Source: Verrucomicrobiales bacterium (GTDB taxonomy: Bacteria > Verrucomicrobiota > Verrucomicrobiia > Verrucomicrobiales > DEV007). Taken from it: 37,718 nt of DNA. A program made the translations under genes and the position numbers. Positions 23,862-32,053 of the stretch are shown piece after piece. Location: positions 1-37,718 of the forward strand of contig JABSSQ010000025.1 in the NCBI GenBank assembly GCA_013213905.1. Direction: 5' to 3'. Within the stretch, counting starts at the first letter, position 1. Every line of letters begins with the position of its first letter. A model generated the notes under the pieces. The model was given only the letters and a program-made list of their open reading frames with translations. It did not search any database and was not told the origin of the DNA.

Positions 23862-25329
23862 CCGCGGACGAAGCCCACTGCGGAGACAGTTCCGGAGAAG
23901 CCTCACGGTCAAATCGCTCCCGGTTACCGGTCAGAACGGCATCAGCGGCGCAGATGCCGGCGAAACAGGCCACATCGATCCCGGCCCGGTTGGCATCGTA
24001 TAGGTTGGAGTAGGTGCGAAACTCTCGGAGCAGCCCCTGAACCTTTTCGTCCTGCCAGGTCTGGAACTCATTGGAAGCCTCTGCGCCGGCAATGCGAATG
24101 ATTTTACGGTCAATGATGTCGGAGGCATTGATGAGCGAGGCGCCCTCTGCTTCTTCGATCAGCTGTGCGGCAATATCATCGTTGTCGCGGTCAGCGAAGC
24201 CTTCGCCTTTTCGGGTGAACAGTTCAAGGCAAACGCAGCCTTTGCCTTCCGGCACCATATCGCCACCGAAGGCCCCATAGTTAACAACCCGGCCCAGGGC
24301 TAGGTCGGGGCTCGAAACGTTCAACCACGCCTGCGGAAAGAGAGCCGGCCGGTTGAGGAACAGATAGAGGAAGAATGATTCCCGTCCTTCGTTTCGATCA
24401 GCAATAGGGTCTGAGATTTTATCGAGTCCCAGCAGATCTGCCAGGGCCAGCATGGGAATGGTGCTGACGAGCTCCTTGACCTTGAGAACTTGCGTTTCGT
24501 CCCCGCGTTTTACGGTGACTTCGCTGATGCCATTATCGCCTTTGGTGAGCGAAGTCACTGCGGTCTCGAAATGAAAGATGCCTCCGAGCTTCTGAATCTC
24601 TTCCACTGCATTATCGACGAGCTGCTGGGTTGAGCGCCGTGGATGGCGCCACGTTCGGTTGGCGTCAGGATTGCCGAAGATCTGACTTTGCAGTGCCTTG
24701 AGATGCTGACCGACACTTTTTGAACCCTTGTGCTTATCATGACGCCGAAGATCGAATTCCACGGGACGGTCTTTCCAGGGTACGCCGTAGAATTTCTCGC
24801 TGAAGCCTTGCGAAGCCATCATGGATAGCGGTTTGCCCCATGACTGATACCAGCGTTCTTCGTAGTTTTTCGGCGGTGCAGCTTTCAGAGATGAAAGTCG
24901 CGCTTTCAGAAATCCGGCGAGGCAGGAGCCGAGAAGGGAAACCGGGATACCCCGTAGCGGCCCCCTGAACTCAGGAGAGTAGTCAATGAGATGGTTCTGA
25001 TAGAGTAATCCGATCCGGTGCGTGTATTCGATGAAATCGTCTCTGAGCAGTTCCTCCCAGAAGGCGGTCACTTCGGGAGTGCGGTTGTATATTTCCTTCC
25101 GGCCAAAATCGACGGTGAAGTCTCCATGCTGGATACCGCGCATCAAACCGCCGGCAAACGGGCTGCGCTCGATAATGACGGGTTTGATGCCTCCCTTGAG
25201 GAGCTTCCAAGAAGCGGACAATCCGGCAGGACCCGCACCGAGTACGACAATACGGGGAAGGTCATCCGAATAGGAGCTGTGATCGGAATCTTTGGTGGAC
25301 ATTGAGCCTGACAGAGTCTCCTGAGTCAT
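23842..25329 (-). CDS. FAD-dependent oxidoreductase (protoporphyrinogen oxidase / UDP-galactopyranose mutase-like)
   Basis: A 495-residue flavoprotein. The FAD Rossmann motif IVVLGAGPAGLSASWKL lies at 27-43, with the glutamate that holds the ribose in VIIERSPFAGG, as in the amine-oxidase / NAD-binding-8 family. Middle motifs (the WYQSWGKPL and FYGVPW-type segments) resemble UDP-galactopyranose mutase-like and protoporphyrinogen-oxidase-like proteins found beside glycosyltransferases. The exact reaction is unknown. ATG 25329 is chosen; ATG 25302 is an alternative that drops nine residues. It lies 98 bases after the GT2 gene on the same strand, behind an AT-rich gap, so it may be in the same operon or have its own promoter. 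Confidence 0.85.
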   Translation of the reverse strand: MTQETLSGSMSTKDSDHSSYSDDLPRIVVLGAGPAGLSASWKLLKGGIKPVIIERSPFAGGLMRGIQHGDFTVDFGRKEIYNRTPEVTAFWEELLRDDFIEYTHRIGLLYQNHLIDYSPEFRGPLRGIPVSLLGSCLAGFLKARLSSLKAAPPKNYEERWYQSWGKPLSMMASQGFSEKFYGVPWKDRPVEFDLRRHDKHKGSKSVGQHLKALQSQIFGNPDANRTWRHPRRSTQQLVDNAVEEIQKLGGIFHFETAVTSLTKGDNGISEVTVKRGDETQVLKVKELVSTIPMLALADLLGLDKISDPIADRNEGRESFFLYLFLNRPALFPQAWLNVSSPDLALGRVVNYGAFGGDMVPEGKGCVCLELFTRKGEGFADRDNDDIAAQLIEEAEGASLINASDIIDRKIIRIAGAEASNEFQTWQDEKVQGLLREFRTYSNLYDANRAGIDVACFAGICAADAVLTGNRERFDREASPELSPQWASSAANTPQP

Positions 25330-25427
25330 TGGTTGAACCGTCAACAAACGGCGCTGAGTCCACTATAAAGTCTATTTAATAATTTTCAGGGTATATTATT
25401 AATGATAGAAATTTTTAGAATTTTCAT

Positions 25428-26369
25428 CTAATCAGTGGAACTGATGGAGGTAGCATTTTCGTGGACCTTTCTCACAACGTAGATCGGGCGACCCTTCACT
25501 TCGTTATAGATGCGGCCGAGGTATTCTCCGAGTAGTCCCAGACTGATCAGTATTATTCCTCCAAGGGTGAGAATGACGACCATCAGAGAAGCGTATCCCG
25601 GTTCGTCGACACCGAGTATCAGCGTCTTAATGATGACAAAGGAGGCATAGATGAAGGCGGCCGCTGATGTGAGAATTCCGACGAGAGTGGCAAGGCGAAG
25701 AGGAACCGTGCTGAAAGCAAAGATTCCGTCAGCCGACAGCTTGAACAGTTTGCGGTAGTTCCACTTCGTGTGCCCTGATGCCCGGTCCGGTCGTTCGAAT
25801 TCAATGATTTCGGTCGAAAAGCCGGGCCAACTCAGGATGCCTTTCATAAAGCGGTTGGATTCACCCAGGGAATTAACCACATCGAGCACCTTGCGATCGA
25901 GGAGTCGAAAGTCTCCGACATTTTCAGGAATCGGTTGATCAGCAAACCGGTTGTAGATGGCATAGAACCATTCAGCGGACAGGCGCTTCATGGGCGTGTC
26001 AGTGTCCCGTGAGCTCCTTTTAGCGAGGACCACCTCGGCTCCCTCTTCCCACTTTTTGATCATCGAAGGGATCAGCGAAGGAGGGTCCTGGAGGTCGGCG
26101 TCGATGATGACCACGCAGTCACCGCTGCATGAGGCTAATCCGGCGGTGAGCGCGGCTTCCTTTCCAAAATTCCGTGAAAGTTCCACGACACGAATCCGCG
26201 TTGATTCCTGCTGTCGCTTTACCAGGCCAACCAGCGTGTGGTCAGTGCTGCCATCGTCGACGCAGACAATCTCGTAGTCGTAATCCGACAGGACGCCCTC
26301 CACCGTCTCGAAGTATTCATCGAGACCTTCCTCCTCGTTGTAGAATGGGGTAACGATCGAGATCTTCAT
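25428..26369 (-). CDS. Polyprenyl-phosphate glycosyltransferase (GT2, DPM1/GtrB-like)
   Basis: A 313-residue membrane-anchored GT-A enzyme that, by family, moves a sugar from a nucleotide donor to polyprenyl phosphate on the inner face of the membrane. Sequence signs: ISIVTPFYNEEE (3-14), VDDGSTD (37-43), SRNFGKEAALTAGL, the metal-binding DADLQDPP (90-97), and the acidic/Arg-rich ERPDRASGHTKW segment typical of the DPM1/GtrB group. Two C-terminal transmembrane helices are at about 228-252 and 265-290. Sugar and acceptor cannot be told. It follows trpC by 43 bases and precedes the FAD enzyme, with which it may form a glycan-modifying pair. Confidence 0.92.
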   Translation of the reverse strand: MKISIVTPFYNEEEGLDEYFETVEGVLSDYDYEIVCVDDGSTDHTLVGLVKRQQESTRIRVVELSRNFGKEAALTAGLASCSGDCVVIIDADLQDPPSLIPSMIKKWEEGAEVVLAKRSSRDTDTPMKRLSAEWFYAIYNRFADQPIPENVGDFRLLDRKVLDVVNSLGESNRFMKGILSWPGFSTEIIEFERPDRASGHTKWNYRKLFKLSADGIFAFSTVPLRLATLVGILTSAAAFIYASFVIIKTLILGVDEPGYASLMVVILTLGGIILISLGLLGEYLGRIYNEVKGRPIYVVRKVHENATSISSTD

Positions 26370-26412
26370 GCGCGTCTCAGAAGGTAGAGCGCATGAAGGC
26401 GTCTTGCCAACT

Positions 26413-27234
26413 CTAACTGCCCTTCAATTCCGCCATGCGTGCGGACTTGTCTTCGGATCGCATCAGGGCTTCACCCACAAGGATGGCATCAGCACCCCAC
26501 ATTCGGATTTTGGCGGTGTCTTCGCCGGTGTAGATTCCGCTTTCGCTGACAAGGATGCACTCACCGGTGACTTCCTCGCTGAGAGACTCGGTCGTGCCGA
26601 GATCGACTTCGAAGGTCCGCAGGTTGCGATTGTTCACCCCGATGATATTCGCCTCAGTCTCGAGGGCACGTTCCATTTCTTCGAGGTCATGGACTTCGGT
26701 GAGGACATCGAGCTGGCATTGGTTAGCCACATCAAGGAGATGAACCAGTTCTTCCTGCTCCAGCGCTCCGACGATGAGCAGAATAGCATCGGCTCCAGAC
26801 ACAACAGCTTCGTAGATCTGGGATTCGTGAATGATGAAATCCTTTCGCAGCAGGGGCAGATCCACCACTTCGCGGATTTCAGTTAGGTAGGAGAGGTGAC
26901 CCTTGAAATATTTCTCGTCGGTCAGGATGGAGAGAGCATTGGCGCCTGCTTCTTCGTAGGCTTTCGCAATGGCGATGTGGTCGAAATCTTCGGCAATGAT
27001 TCCTGCAGAGGGGGAGGCTTTCTTCACCTCAGCAATGACGGCCAGTTCGTTGGTTCCATAGCCCTCACCCAGCTCCTGGTCGCGAAGCGTGCCGCCCAGG
27101 GCGGTGAAGAAGGACCGAAAATCCTCGCGTTCGCGGGCGGCGCCTTTGAGTTCGTCGAGCCGGGGAAGCAGGGCTTCCACCTCGATTCGCTTGTCTGCGA
27201 TGATCTCGTCGAGCTTGTTTCCAAAAGTCTTCAT
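26413..27234 (-). CDS. trpC: Indole-3-glycerol-phosphate synthase
   Basis: Closes the indole ring in tryptophan synthesis, turning carboxyphenylamino-deoxyribulose phosphate into indole-glycerol phosphate. The 273-residue TIM barrel has IAEVKKASPSAG with E69, K71 and S74, LLRKDFIIHESQIYEA with K131, TEVHD with E180, GVNNRNL (199-205) and SESGI with S232, i.e. all usual active-site strands. Length is normal for the monofunctional enzyme. No other trp gene is near. The ATG at 27234 gives the usual N-terminal helix; an upstream in-frame codon at 27255 is less likely. Convergence is with none; it is divergent from tRNA-Gly. Confidence 0.97.
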   Translation of the reverse strand: MKTFGNKLDEIIADKRIEVEALLPRLDELKGAAREREDFRSFFTALGGTLRDQELGEGYGTNELAVIAEVKKASPSAGIIAEDFDHIAIAKAYEEAGANALSILTDEKYFKGHLSYLTEIREVVDLPLLRKDFIIHESQIYEAVVSGADAILLIVGALEQEELVHLLDVANQCQLDVLTEVHDLEEMERALETEANIIGVNNRNLRTFEVDLGTTESLSEEVTGECILVSESGIYTGEDTAKIRMWGADAILVGEALMRSEDKSARMAELKGS

Positions 27235-27376
27235 CGTAATTTTCCCCGCCTTCAAAGGTCGGGCGGCATGGATACGCCCCCTGAGGGAGGGCTTCCAGCG
27301 TAATTTATAAATTTCTTGTTGAAAAAGTGACGTTCTTATCCAAATTACCCACCCCGCCGCCCAAGGGCAGCGGAAT

Positions 27377-27451
27377 GCGGGTGTAGCTCAGGGGTAGAGC
27401 GCAACCTTGCCAAGGTTGATGTCGGGCGTTCGAATCGCCTCACCCGCTCCA
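27377..27451 (+). tRNA. tRNA-Gly (GCC anticodon)
   Basis: Acceptor GCGGGTG (27377-27383) pairs with CACCCGC (27441-27447); D arm GCTC/GAGC; anticodon stem CAACC/GGTTG with loop TTGCCAA, anticodon GCC at 27409-27411; T arm GGGCG-TTCGAAT-CGCCT; discriminator T; CCA encoded at 27449-27451. All stems pair, apart from a G-T pair at the T-stem end. Confidence 0.98.
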
Positions 27452-27462
27452 TCAATTTCCCC

Positions 27463-27495
27463 AAAAAGGCTCACGAGAAATCGTGAGCCTTTTTT
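27463..27495 (+). terminator. Rho-independent terminator of tRNA-Gly
   Basis: Perfect 9-bp stem GGCTCACGA (27468-27476) / TCGTGAGCC (27481-27489) closed by a GAAA tetraloop, preceded by five A and followed by six T (27490-27495). Works on both strands by symmetry. It ends 52 bases before the prmA start. Confidence 0.95.
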
Positions 27496-27547
27496 CTTTC
27501 CCGGCAATCTGCCTTGATTCTCGGCCGGGGAAGTCGGATCTATCTCT

Positions 27548-28414
27548 GTGGAAACGTTGTTTCGCTGGTCGAAGTTTGTGGATGAAGAGCATCTCGAGGA
27601 GTGGGAGGCCCGGCTCATCATGGCTGAGGTGGTCTACACGGTGGAGAAGCAGGTTAACCGCAAGAACTGGCAGATCTCGAGCTACTCGACAACCCGTGAG
27701 CATGCCGACGAACTTCGAGCGCTCTTTGGCGGGGGTGTCACCGAGGTTCGCCCCGACGACTGGCAGCCGGCGGCTGAGGTGGGTGCCAAGACTCGATTGA
27801 AGATACGCGACACTCTCGTGGTAACCGAGGCCGAGGACGAAGCCGTCTGGGCCAGCGTGAAAGAGGAGTTTCCTGATCGCATTGTGTTGAGCTTTCCACC
27901 CCAGTTGGCCTTTGGGACGGGCGGTCACCAAACTACGGCGAGTTGCCTGAGGTTCCTCGTTGATGCGGCCAAAACTCGAGAGGGAGAGGAGTGGCGCCTG
28001 CTCGACCTGGGTTGCGGCAGTGGCATCCTTGCCGTGGCGGCGGTGCTGATGGGTGCCAGGGAAGCGGTGGCTGTGGAAAATGATCCCCTCGCTTTAAAAT
28101 ATGCCCGTCTCAATGCGGAGCGGCACGGAGTTGCCGACAGGATCCAGTATGTCGAAGGTGATGCGATTGCCCTGACAGCGGCCTGTGTCTTCGGGCAGTT
28201 CGAGGTGGTTGCCGCGAACTTGTTCAGCGACCTGCTCATCCAGTTGTTTCCGCATTTCCCGCACAATCTTTTAGCCGGCGGCGACGTGATTGTGTCGGGA
28301 TTTTTGACGTCCCAGACCCGTTCCGTCACTCAGCGGGCCGAATCAGCGGGTTTGCCTCTGGCAGACTTCCAGCGGCGCGGTAAATGGATTGCCGCTCACG
28401 GGAACAAGCCCTGA
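27548..28414 (+). CDS. prmA: Ribosomal protein L11 methyltransferase (PrmA-like)
   Basis: SAM-dependent enzyme that trimethylates ribosomal protein L11. From a GTG at 27548 the protein has 288 residues. The N-terminal substrate-recognition part (1-70) is weakly conserved. The catalytic part has FGTGGHQTT (122-130), the PrmA hallmark, then LDLGCGSGILAVAA (152-165), the SAM glycine loop, VENDP (176-180) and an AANLFSDLL segment in the place of the family's NI/NL motif. An ATG at 27620 is an alternative start but would remove a conserved strand. The distance to the upstream terminator means it needs its own promoter, which I could not identify. Confidence 0.92.
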   Translation: METLFRWSKFVDEEHLEEWEARLIMAEVVYTVEKQVNRKNWQISSYSTTREHADELRALFGGGVTEVRPDDWQPAAEVGAKTRLKIRDTLVVTEAEDEAVWASVKEEFPDRIVLSFPPQLAFGTGGHQTTASCLRFLVDAAKTREGEEWRLLDLGCGSGILAVAAVLMGAREAVAVENDPLALKYARLNAERHGVADRIQYVEGDAIALTAACVFGQFEVVAANLFSDLLIQLFPHFPHNLLAGGDVIVSGFLTSQTRSVTQRAESAGLPLADFQRRGKWIAAHGNKP

Positions 28415-28495
28415 TCGGGGCCGTATCGTGTAGATCCCTTTTCGCATATCGGCGAGGCCGTAGTATATTGTTCTTCCTTTCCCGCTTGTTTATCC

Positions 28496-29521
28496 ATGAA
28501 TACTGGTTCCGTACTTAACGTCGTCAGGATGTTTTTCCTGCTCCTGGCGAGCTTTATCGGCGTTTCCGTCGCCTTGGGCGAAAATCAGGAGAATCATTGG
28601 TATGCCGGTTGGTTCGGCGCGATTTTTGGCCTCGGTTTTGCTTCGCTGATGATCGTGCTCGACTTGATGTTGCGCCACGTCACGATTCGGGCCTTTTCTC
28701 ACGGGACCTTCGGTCTCCTCATCGGGCTGCTTTGTGCCTGGCTAGTTACCAGCATCGAGTTCTTCGAATCCGGTTGGGTGGAGCAGTTTCCTCTCGCCGC
28801 GAATATCTTCAATCTGGCGATGTTCCTCGGTTTCGGCTTTCTCGGAGTGATGCTGGCCCTGCGTAGTAAGCGCGAAGAGTTTTCCCTGCTGATTCCGTAT
28901 GTTCGGTTTCGCCAGGACGCTCTGCAGGATCTCCCGATCTTGCTGGATACCAACGTCATCATTGACGGCCGGATTCCCGGCATTTCAGCGGCCGGATTCA
29001 TGGGCGGAACCCTGGTGGTGCCACGCTTTGTTCTGGAGGAACTCCAGAAAATGGCCGATTCCACTGACGATTTGAAGCGCGCCCGAGGTAAGCGCGGTCT
29101 CGACAGTCTCAACCGGATGAAGTCTGTCGATGGGATGGAAGTGGAGATCAATGATGAGGAATTGCGCTCCGGCTTGTCTTCGGACGGTAAAATGGTCGAG
29201 CTGGCCGATATCCTGGGAGCTCGCATCCTGACCAATGATTCCAACCTCGGAAAAGTGGCCCGCCTTAAGGGAATCGTGGTTTTAAATCTTAACGAACTGG
29301 CCATGGCCCTGCGTCCTGTGGTTTCTCCCGGTGACGAACTGGAGTTGGAGCTGGTCAAAGAGGGCAAGGATGATCACCAGGCCGTTGGCTACCTTCCGGA
29401 CGGCACCATGATCGTGGTCAACCAGGGCAAGCCCCATATTGGAACAACCCAGCCCGTAGTCGTGGCCGGAGCCGTCCAGACCAGTGCCGGTCGCCTGATT
29501 TTTGCGGAACTGAACCGCTAG
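28496..29521 (+). CDS. Membrane-tethered PIN-TRAM domain protein (YacL-like)
   Basis: A 341-residue protein with four predicted transmembrane helices (about 10-27, 38-58, 68-86, 104-122), a PIN nuclease domain (148-270) and a C-terminal TRAM domain (278-341), the layout of the Bacillus YacL family. PIN acidic residues are visible: D151 (LLDTNVIIDGRI), E181/E182 (VLEEL), D238 (LADIL) and D248 (LTNDSNL). PIN domains cut single-stranded RNA; TRAM binds RNA. A membrane-bound RNase role is therefore inferred, not shown. A TATATT hexamer lies at 28464-28469, 27 bases before the ATG, with a poor -35. No Shine-Dalgarno. It follows prmA by 81 bases. Confidence 0.93.
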   Translation: MNTGSVLNVVRMFFLLLASFIGVSVALGENQENHWYAGWFGAIFGLGFASLMIVLDLMLRHVTIRAFSHGTFGLLIGLLCAWLVTSIEFFESGWVEQFPLAANIFNLAMFLGFGFLGVMLALRSKREEFSLLIPYVRFRQDALQDLPILLDTNVIIDGRIPGISAAGFMGGTLVVPRFVLEELQKMADSTDDLKRARGKRGLDSLNRMKSVDGMEVEINDEELRSGLSSDGKMVELADILGARILTNDSNLGKVARLKGIVVLNLNELAMALRPVVSPGDELELELVKEGKDDHQAVGYLPDGTMIVVNQGKPHIGTTQPVVVAGAVQTSAGRLIFAELNR

Positions 29522-29585
29522 GGTTCGCGGGATTCAGGCCTTTTCGCGCTAGTGAGCTTTGGCCTCATTGTGCCCTGTCCTCCTC

Positions 29586-29626
29586 TTGTTAATTGCGGGG
29601 CGGGTCGTAAATTTTGCGTTCGCAAA
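29586..29626 (+). promoter_or_regulatory. Putative promoter of the DUF1549/DUF1553 gene with palindrome at the start site
   Basis: TTGTTA (29586-29591), 16 bp, TAAATT (29608-29613), then a palindrome TTTGCG-TT-CGCAAA (29613-29626) that would cover the transcription start. A leader of about 55 bases follows before the ATG at 29678. Confidence 0.42.
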
Positions 29627-29677
29627 CTCAACGAATCCGATTCTGCGGTGTCTAACTGACTAGCAGCCCTCTAAGTA

Positions 29678-31951
29678 ATGAAAAAAACGGCAATTTCTCT
29701 ACTCTTGATCATGGTGGTTGGAACCGGCGCGGTTTTCGCGAAGCCGGAGACATCTCCCATTGCTAAGATCGATCAACTGGTGGCGAAGCAGCTCACAGAG
29801 CAAGCGCTGAAGCCCAATGCGATGACCACTGACGAGGTCTTTGTCCGGCGCATTCATCTCGACCTCATCGGGCGGATTCCGACGCGGAAGGAGACAAAAG
29901 ACTTCCTCGCATCCGAGGATCCTAGAAAGCGAGCCAAACTGGTCAATTCTCTCATCGGTTCTGACGGCTATGTTTCCCACCAGTACAACTTCTGGGCAGA
30001 CCTGCTCCGTGCCCGCACCCAGATTGCCGGCAACGGCCAGAGCACCGAATCCGGTTACAACTACGAGCGCTGGATCAAGTCCGCGATTCGCGACAACAAG
30101 CCCTACGACGAGATGGTTTACGAGCTCGTGACGGCTTCCGGTGCTTCCTGGGAAAACCCGGCCGTGGGCTACTACCTTCGTGACTACGGCATGCCGCTCG
30201 ACAACCTGGCGATGACGACCCAGACCTTTCTGGGGACTCAGGTGGTTTGTGCCCAGTGCCACGATCATCCGTTCGAGGAGTGGACCCAGATGGATTACTA
30301 TCACCTGTCCGCTTTCACCTACGGCATGGTTTCCACCAATGGCATCGAGCTCCAGAACGAGGCGATCAAAGAGCTGACCAAGAAAAAGGGCAAGCTCGAC
30401 CCTGAGTTCTCCCGCGATCTGAGACGAGCCTACAGCAATATTCTTATCCCGGTGCGTTTCAACAACGTCTTCGAGCGCGAGCGAGCCCTTCGTCTCCCGC
30501 ACGACTACCAGTATGACGACGCCAAGCCGAAGTCGGTTGTCAAGCCGGCGACCCTGATGGGCAATGAAGCGGTGATGAGCCCGTCCACTCCGCTGATCGA
30601 CAGCTTCGGTGAGTGGCTTGTCGCCAAGGAGAATCCCCGTTTTACCCAGGTGATCGCTAACCGCATGTGGAAGAAAGCGATGGGTGTCGGTTTGATCGAG
30701 CCTGTCGACGACATCAAGCAGCACACCAAGCCTTCCAACCCGGAGCTGATGGAGTATCTCGAACAGCTCATGGTCGATCTCGACTACGATCTCCGGAAGT
30801 TTCAGCGCATTCTTTACAGCACGAAAACATACCAGCGTGAGGCGAGCCTCGAGGAGCCGACCCCCGGCAAGCCCTACTACTTCGCCGGCCCGATCCTGCG
30901 TCGCATGACCGCGGAGCAGATCTGGGATTCTCTCGTGACCCTCGCCGTTCATCGTCCTGACGAGCCGGATGCCCGCCGCGAACTTCGCATGGATGAAAGC
31001 ATCGCGAAGGTGAAGCTGGTGGCCGAGGCCCTTTATGACCAGACGCCAAAAGAGTTCCTCAGGAACGGTCTGGCGATCAAGAAGGTGCAGGATCAACTGG
31101 CTGAAGAGATCCTCGTTTCCCAGGAAAAAGTCGCCAAGGCTCGAGAAGACGGTGACTCGGAACTCATTCGGGAAGCCCTCCAGGAGGTGAATGAAGTTCG
31201 TCGCCGCCTGACGAACTCGATTGAAGAGATCGTTTACCGCGAAGGTCTCGAAAGCAAGATGAACGAGTGGTTGTCCGACGAGGGCAAGCCGGCCCGCAGT
31301 ATTGAGGTCGCCAGCGCCGGAACCGGTGATGATGAATTTCTCAACCAGCTCGCTCTGACTCTCGACCTGGAGCAGCGCTCTTTCACCGAGGGAATGAACG
31401 AAATTACAGGCGAGGGCAGTAACGGCCTCGTTAACAAGGTCGTTGCCGCGATGTTCGAAGAACAGCGTGCTGAAGTGGCTGCTCACTACAAGCGCATCGA
31501 GCGTCACCAGAAGGAGAGCTGGGAAGTGGAGACTCCGGCCGAGGTGAAGTCTTTCAAGGGCTTCCAGACCGCCGAGCGACGGCTCCAGCGAGCTTCCGAG
31601 CTGAATTCGCCGGCACCCGCCGGGCACTTCCTGCGTGAGTTCGGCCAGAGTGACCGCGAGCTGATCGACAACTCCAGCGATCAGGCTTCCATCACCCAGG
31701 CACTCGCGATGTTGAATGGTCCGGCCCTCGGCGCTATTACAAGCCGTTACTCCGTGCTTGGTCGCGCTATCGCCGGTAAGAGCCTCGACCAGAAACTCGA
31801 CACCATCTACATGGCCATGCTGAGCCGCATGCCGACCGACCAGGAGCGCAAGATTTTCAAGCAGGCCTGGGCCGCCGATCCGGAATCCGGAACCACCAAC
31901 GGCATCGTCTGGACCATGCTCAACACGCGCCAGTTCCTCTTTATCCAGTAA
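29678..31951 (+). CDS. Secreted DUF1549 / DUF1553 domain protein
   Basis: A 757-residue exported protein with a signal peptide (1-21, cut near VFA-KPE). DUF1549 covers about 25-230 and DUF1553 about 270-755; the C-terminus NTRQFLFIQ is the family's usual end. It carries a single CAQCHDHPFE motif (CxxCH at 191-195), which in cytochromes binds haem; whether it does here is unproven. These proteins abound in Planctomycetes and Verrucomicrobia and are nearly always paired with DUF1501, as here, often in polysaccharide- or sulfatase-rich genomes. Their biochemical role is unknown. The region about 450-560 is a long charged helical insertion. Start ATG lacks a Shine-Dalgarno but opens the signal peptide. 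Confidence 0.93.
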   Translation: MKKTAISLLLIMVVGTGAVFAKPETSPIAKIDQLVAKQLTEQALKPNAMTTDEVFVRRIHLDLIGRIPTRKETKDFLASEDPRKRAKLVNSLIGSDGYVSHQYNFWADLLRARTQIAGNGQSTESGYNYERWIKSAIRDNKPYDEMVYELVTASGASWENPAVGYYLRDYGMPLDNLAMTTQTFLGTQVVCAQCHDHPFEEWTQMDYYHLSAFTYGMVSTNGIELQNEAIKELTKKKGKLDPEFSRDLRRAYSNILIPVRFNNVFERERALRLPHDYQYDDAKPKSVVKPATLMGNEAVMSPSTPLIDSFGEWLVAKENPRFTQVIANRMWKKAMGVGLIEPVDDIKQHTKPSNPELMEYLEQLMVDLDYDLRKFQRILYSTKTYQREASLEEPTPGKPYYFAGPILRRMTAEQIWDSLVTLAVHRPDEPDARRELRMDESIAKVKLVAEALYDQTPKEFLRNGLAIKKVQDQLAEEILVSQEKVAKAREDGDSELIREALQEVNEVRRRLTNSIEEIVYREGLESKMNEWLSDEGKPARSIEVASAGTGDDEFLNQLALTLDLEQRSFTEGMNEITGEGSNGLVNKVVAAMFEEQRAEVAAHYKRIERHQKESWEVETPAEVKSFKGFQTAERRLQRASELNSPAPAGHFLREFGQSDRELIDNSSDQASITQALAMLNGPALGAITSRYSVLGRAIAGKSLDQKLDTIYMAMLSRMPTDQERKIFKQAWAADPESGTTNGIVWTMLNTRQFLFIQ

Positions 31952-32053
31952 TTTACCCTGACAAACATTAAACTAAAGAGGTTTAAGCCCTTCAACCAAT
32001 TGACTTCGTTTTACTCCGTCTTTCTCCGCTAAGTTTCGAATCTGTTAAGTCCC

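Noticed and set aside
29699-31627. 642-codon minus-strand open frame
   Set aside because: Antisense to the DUF1549/DUF1553 gene, which has a signal peptide, conserved motifs and a proper C-terminus.
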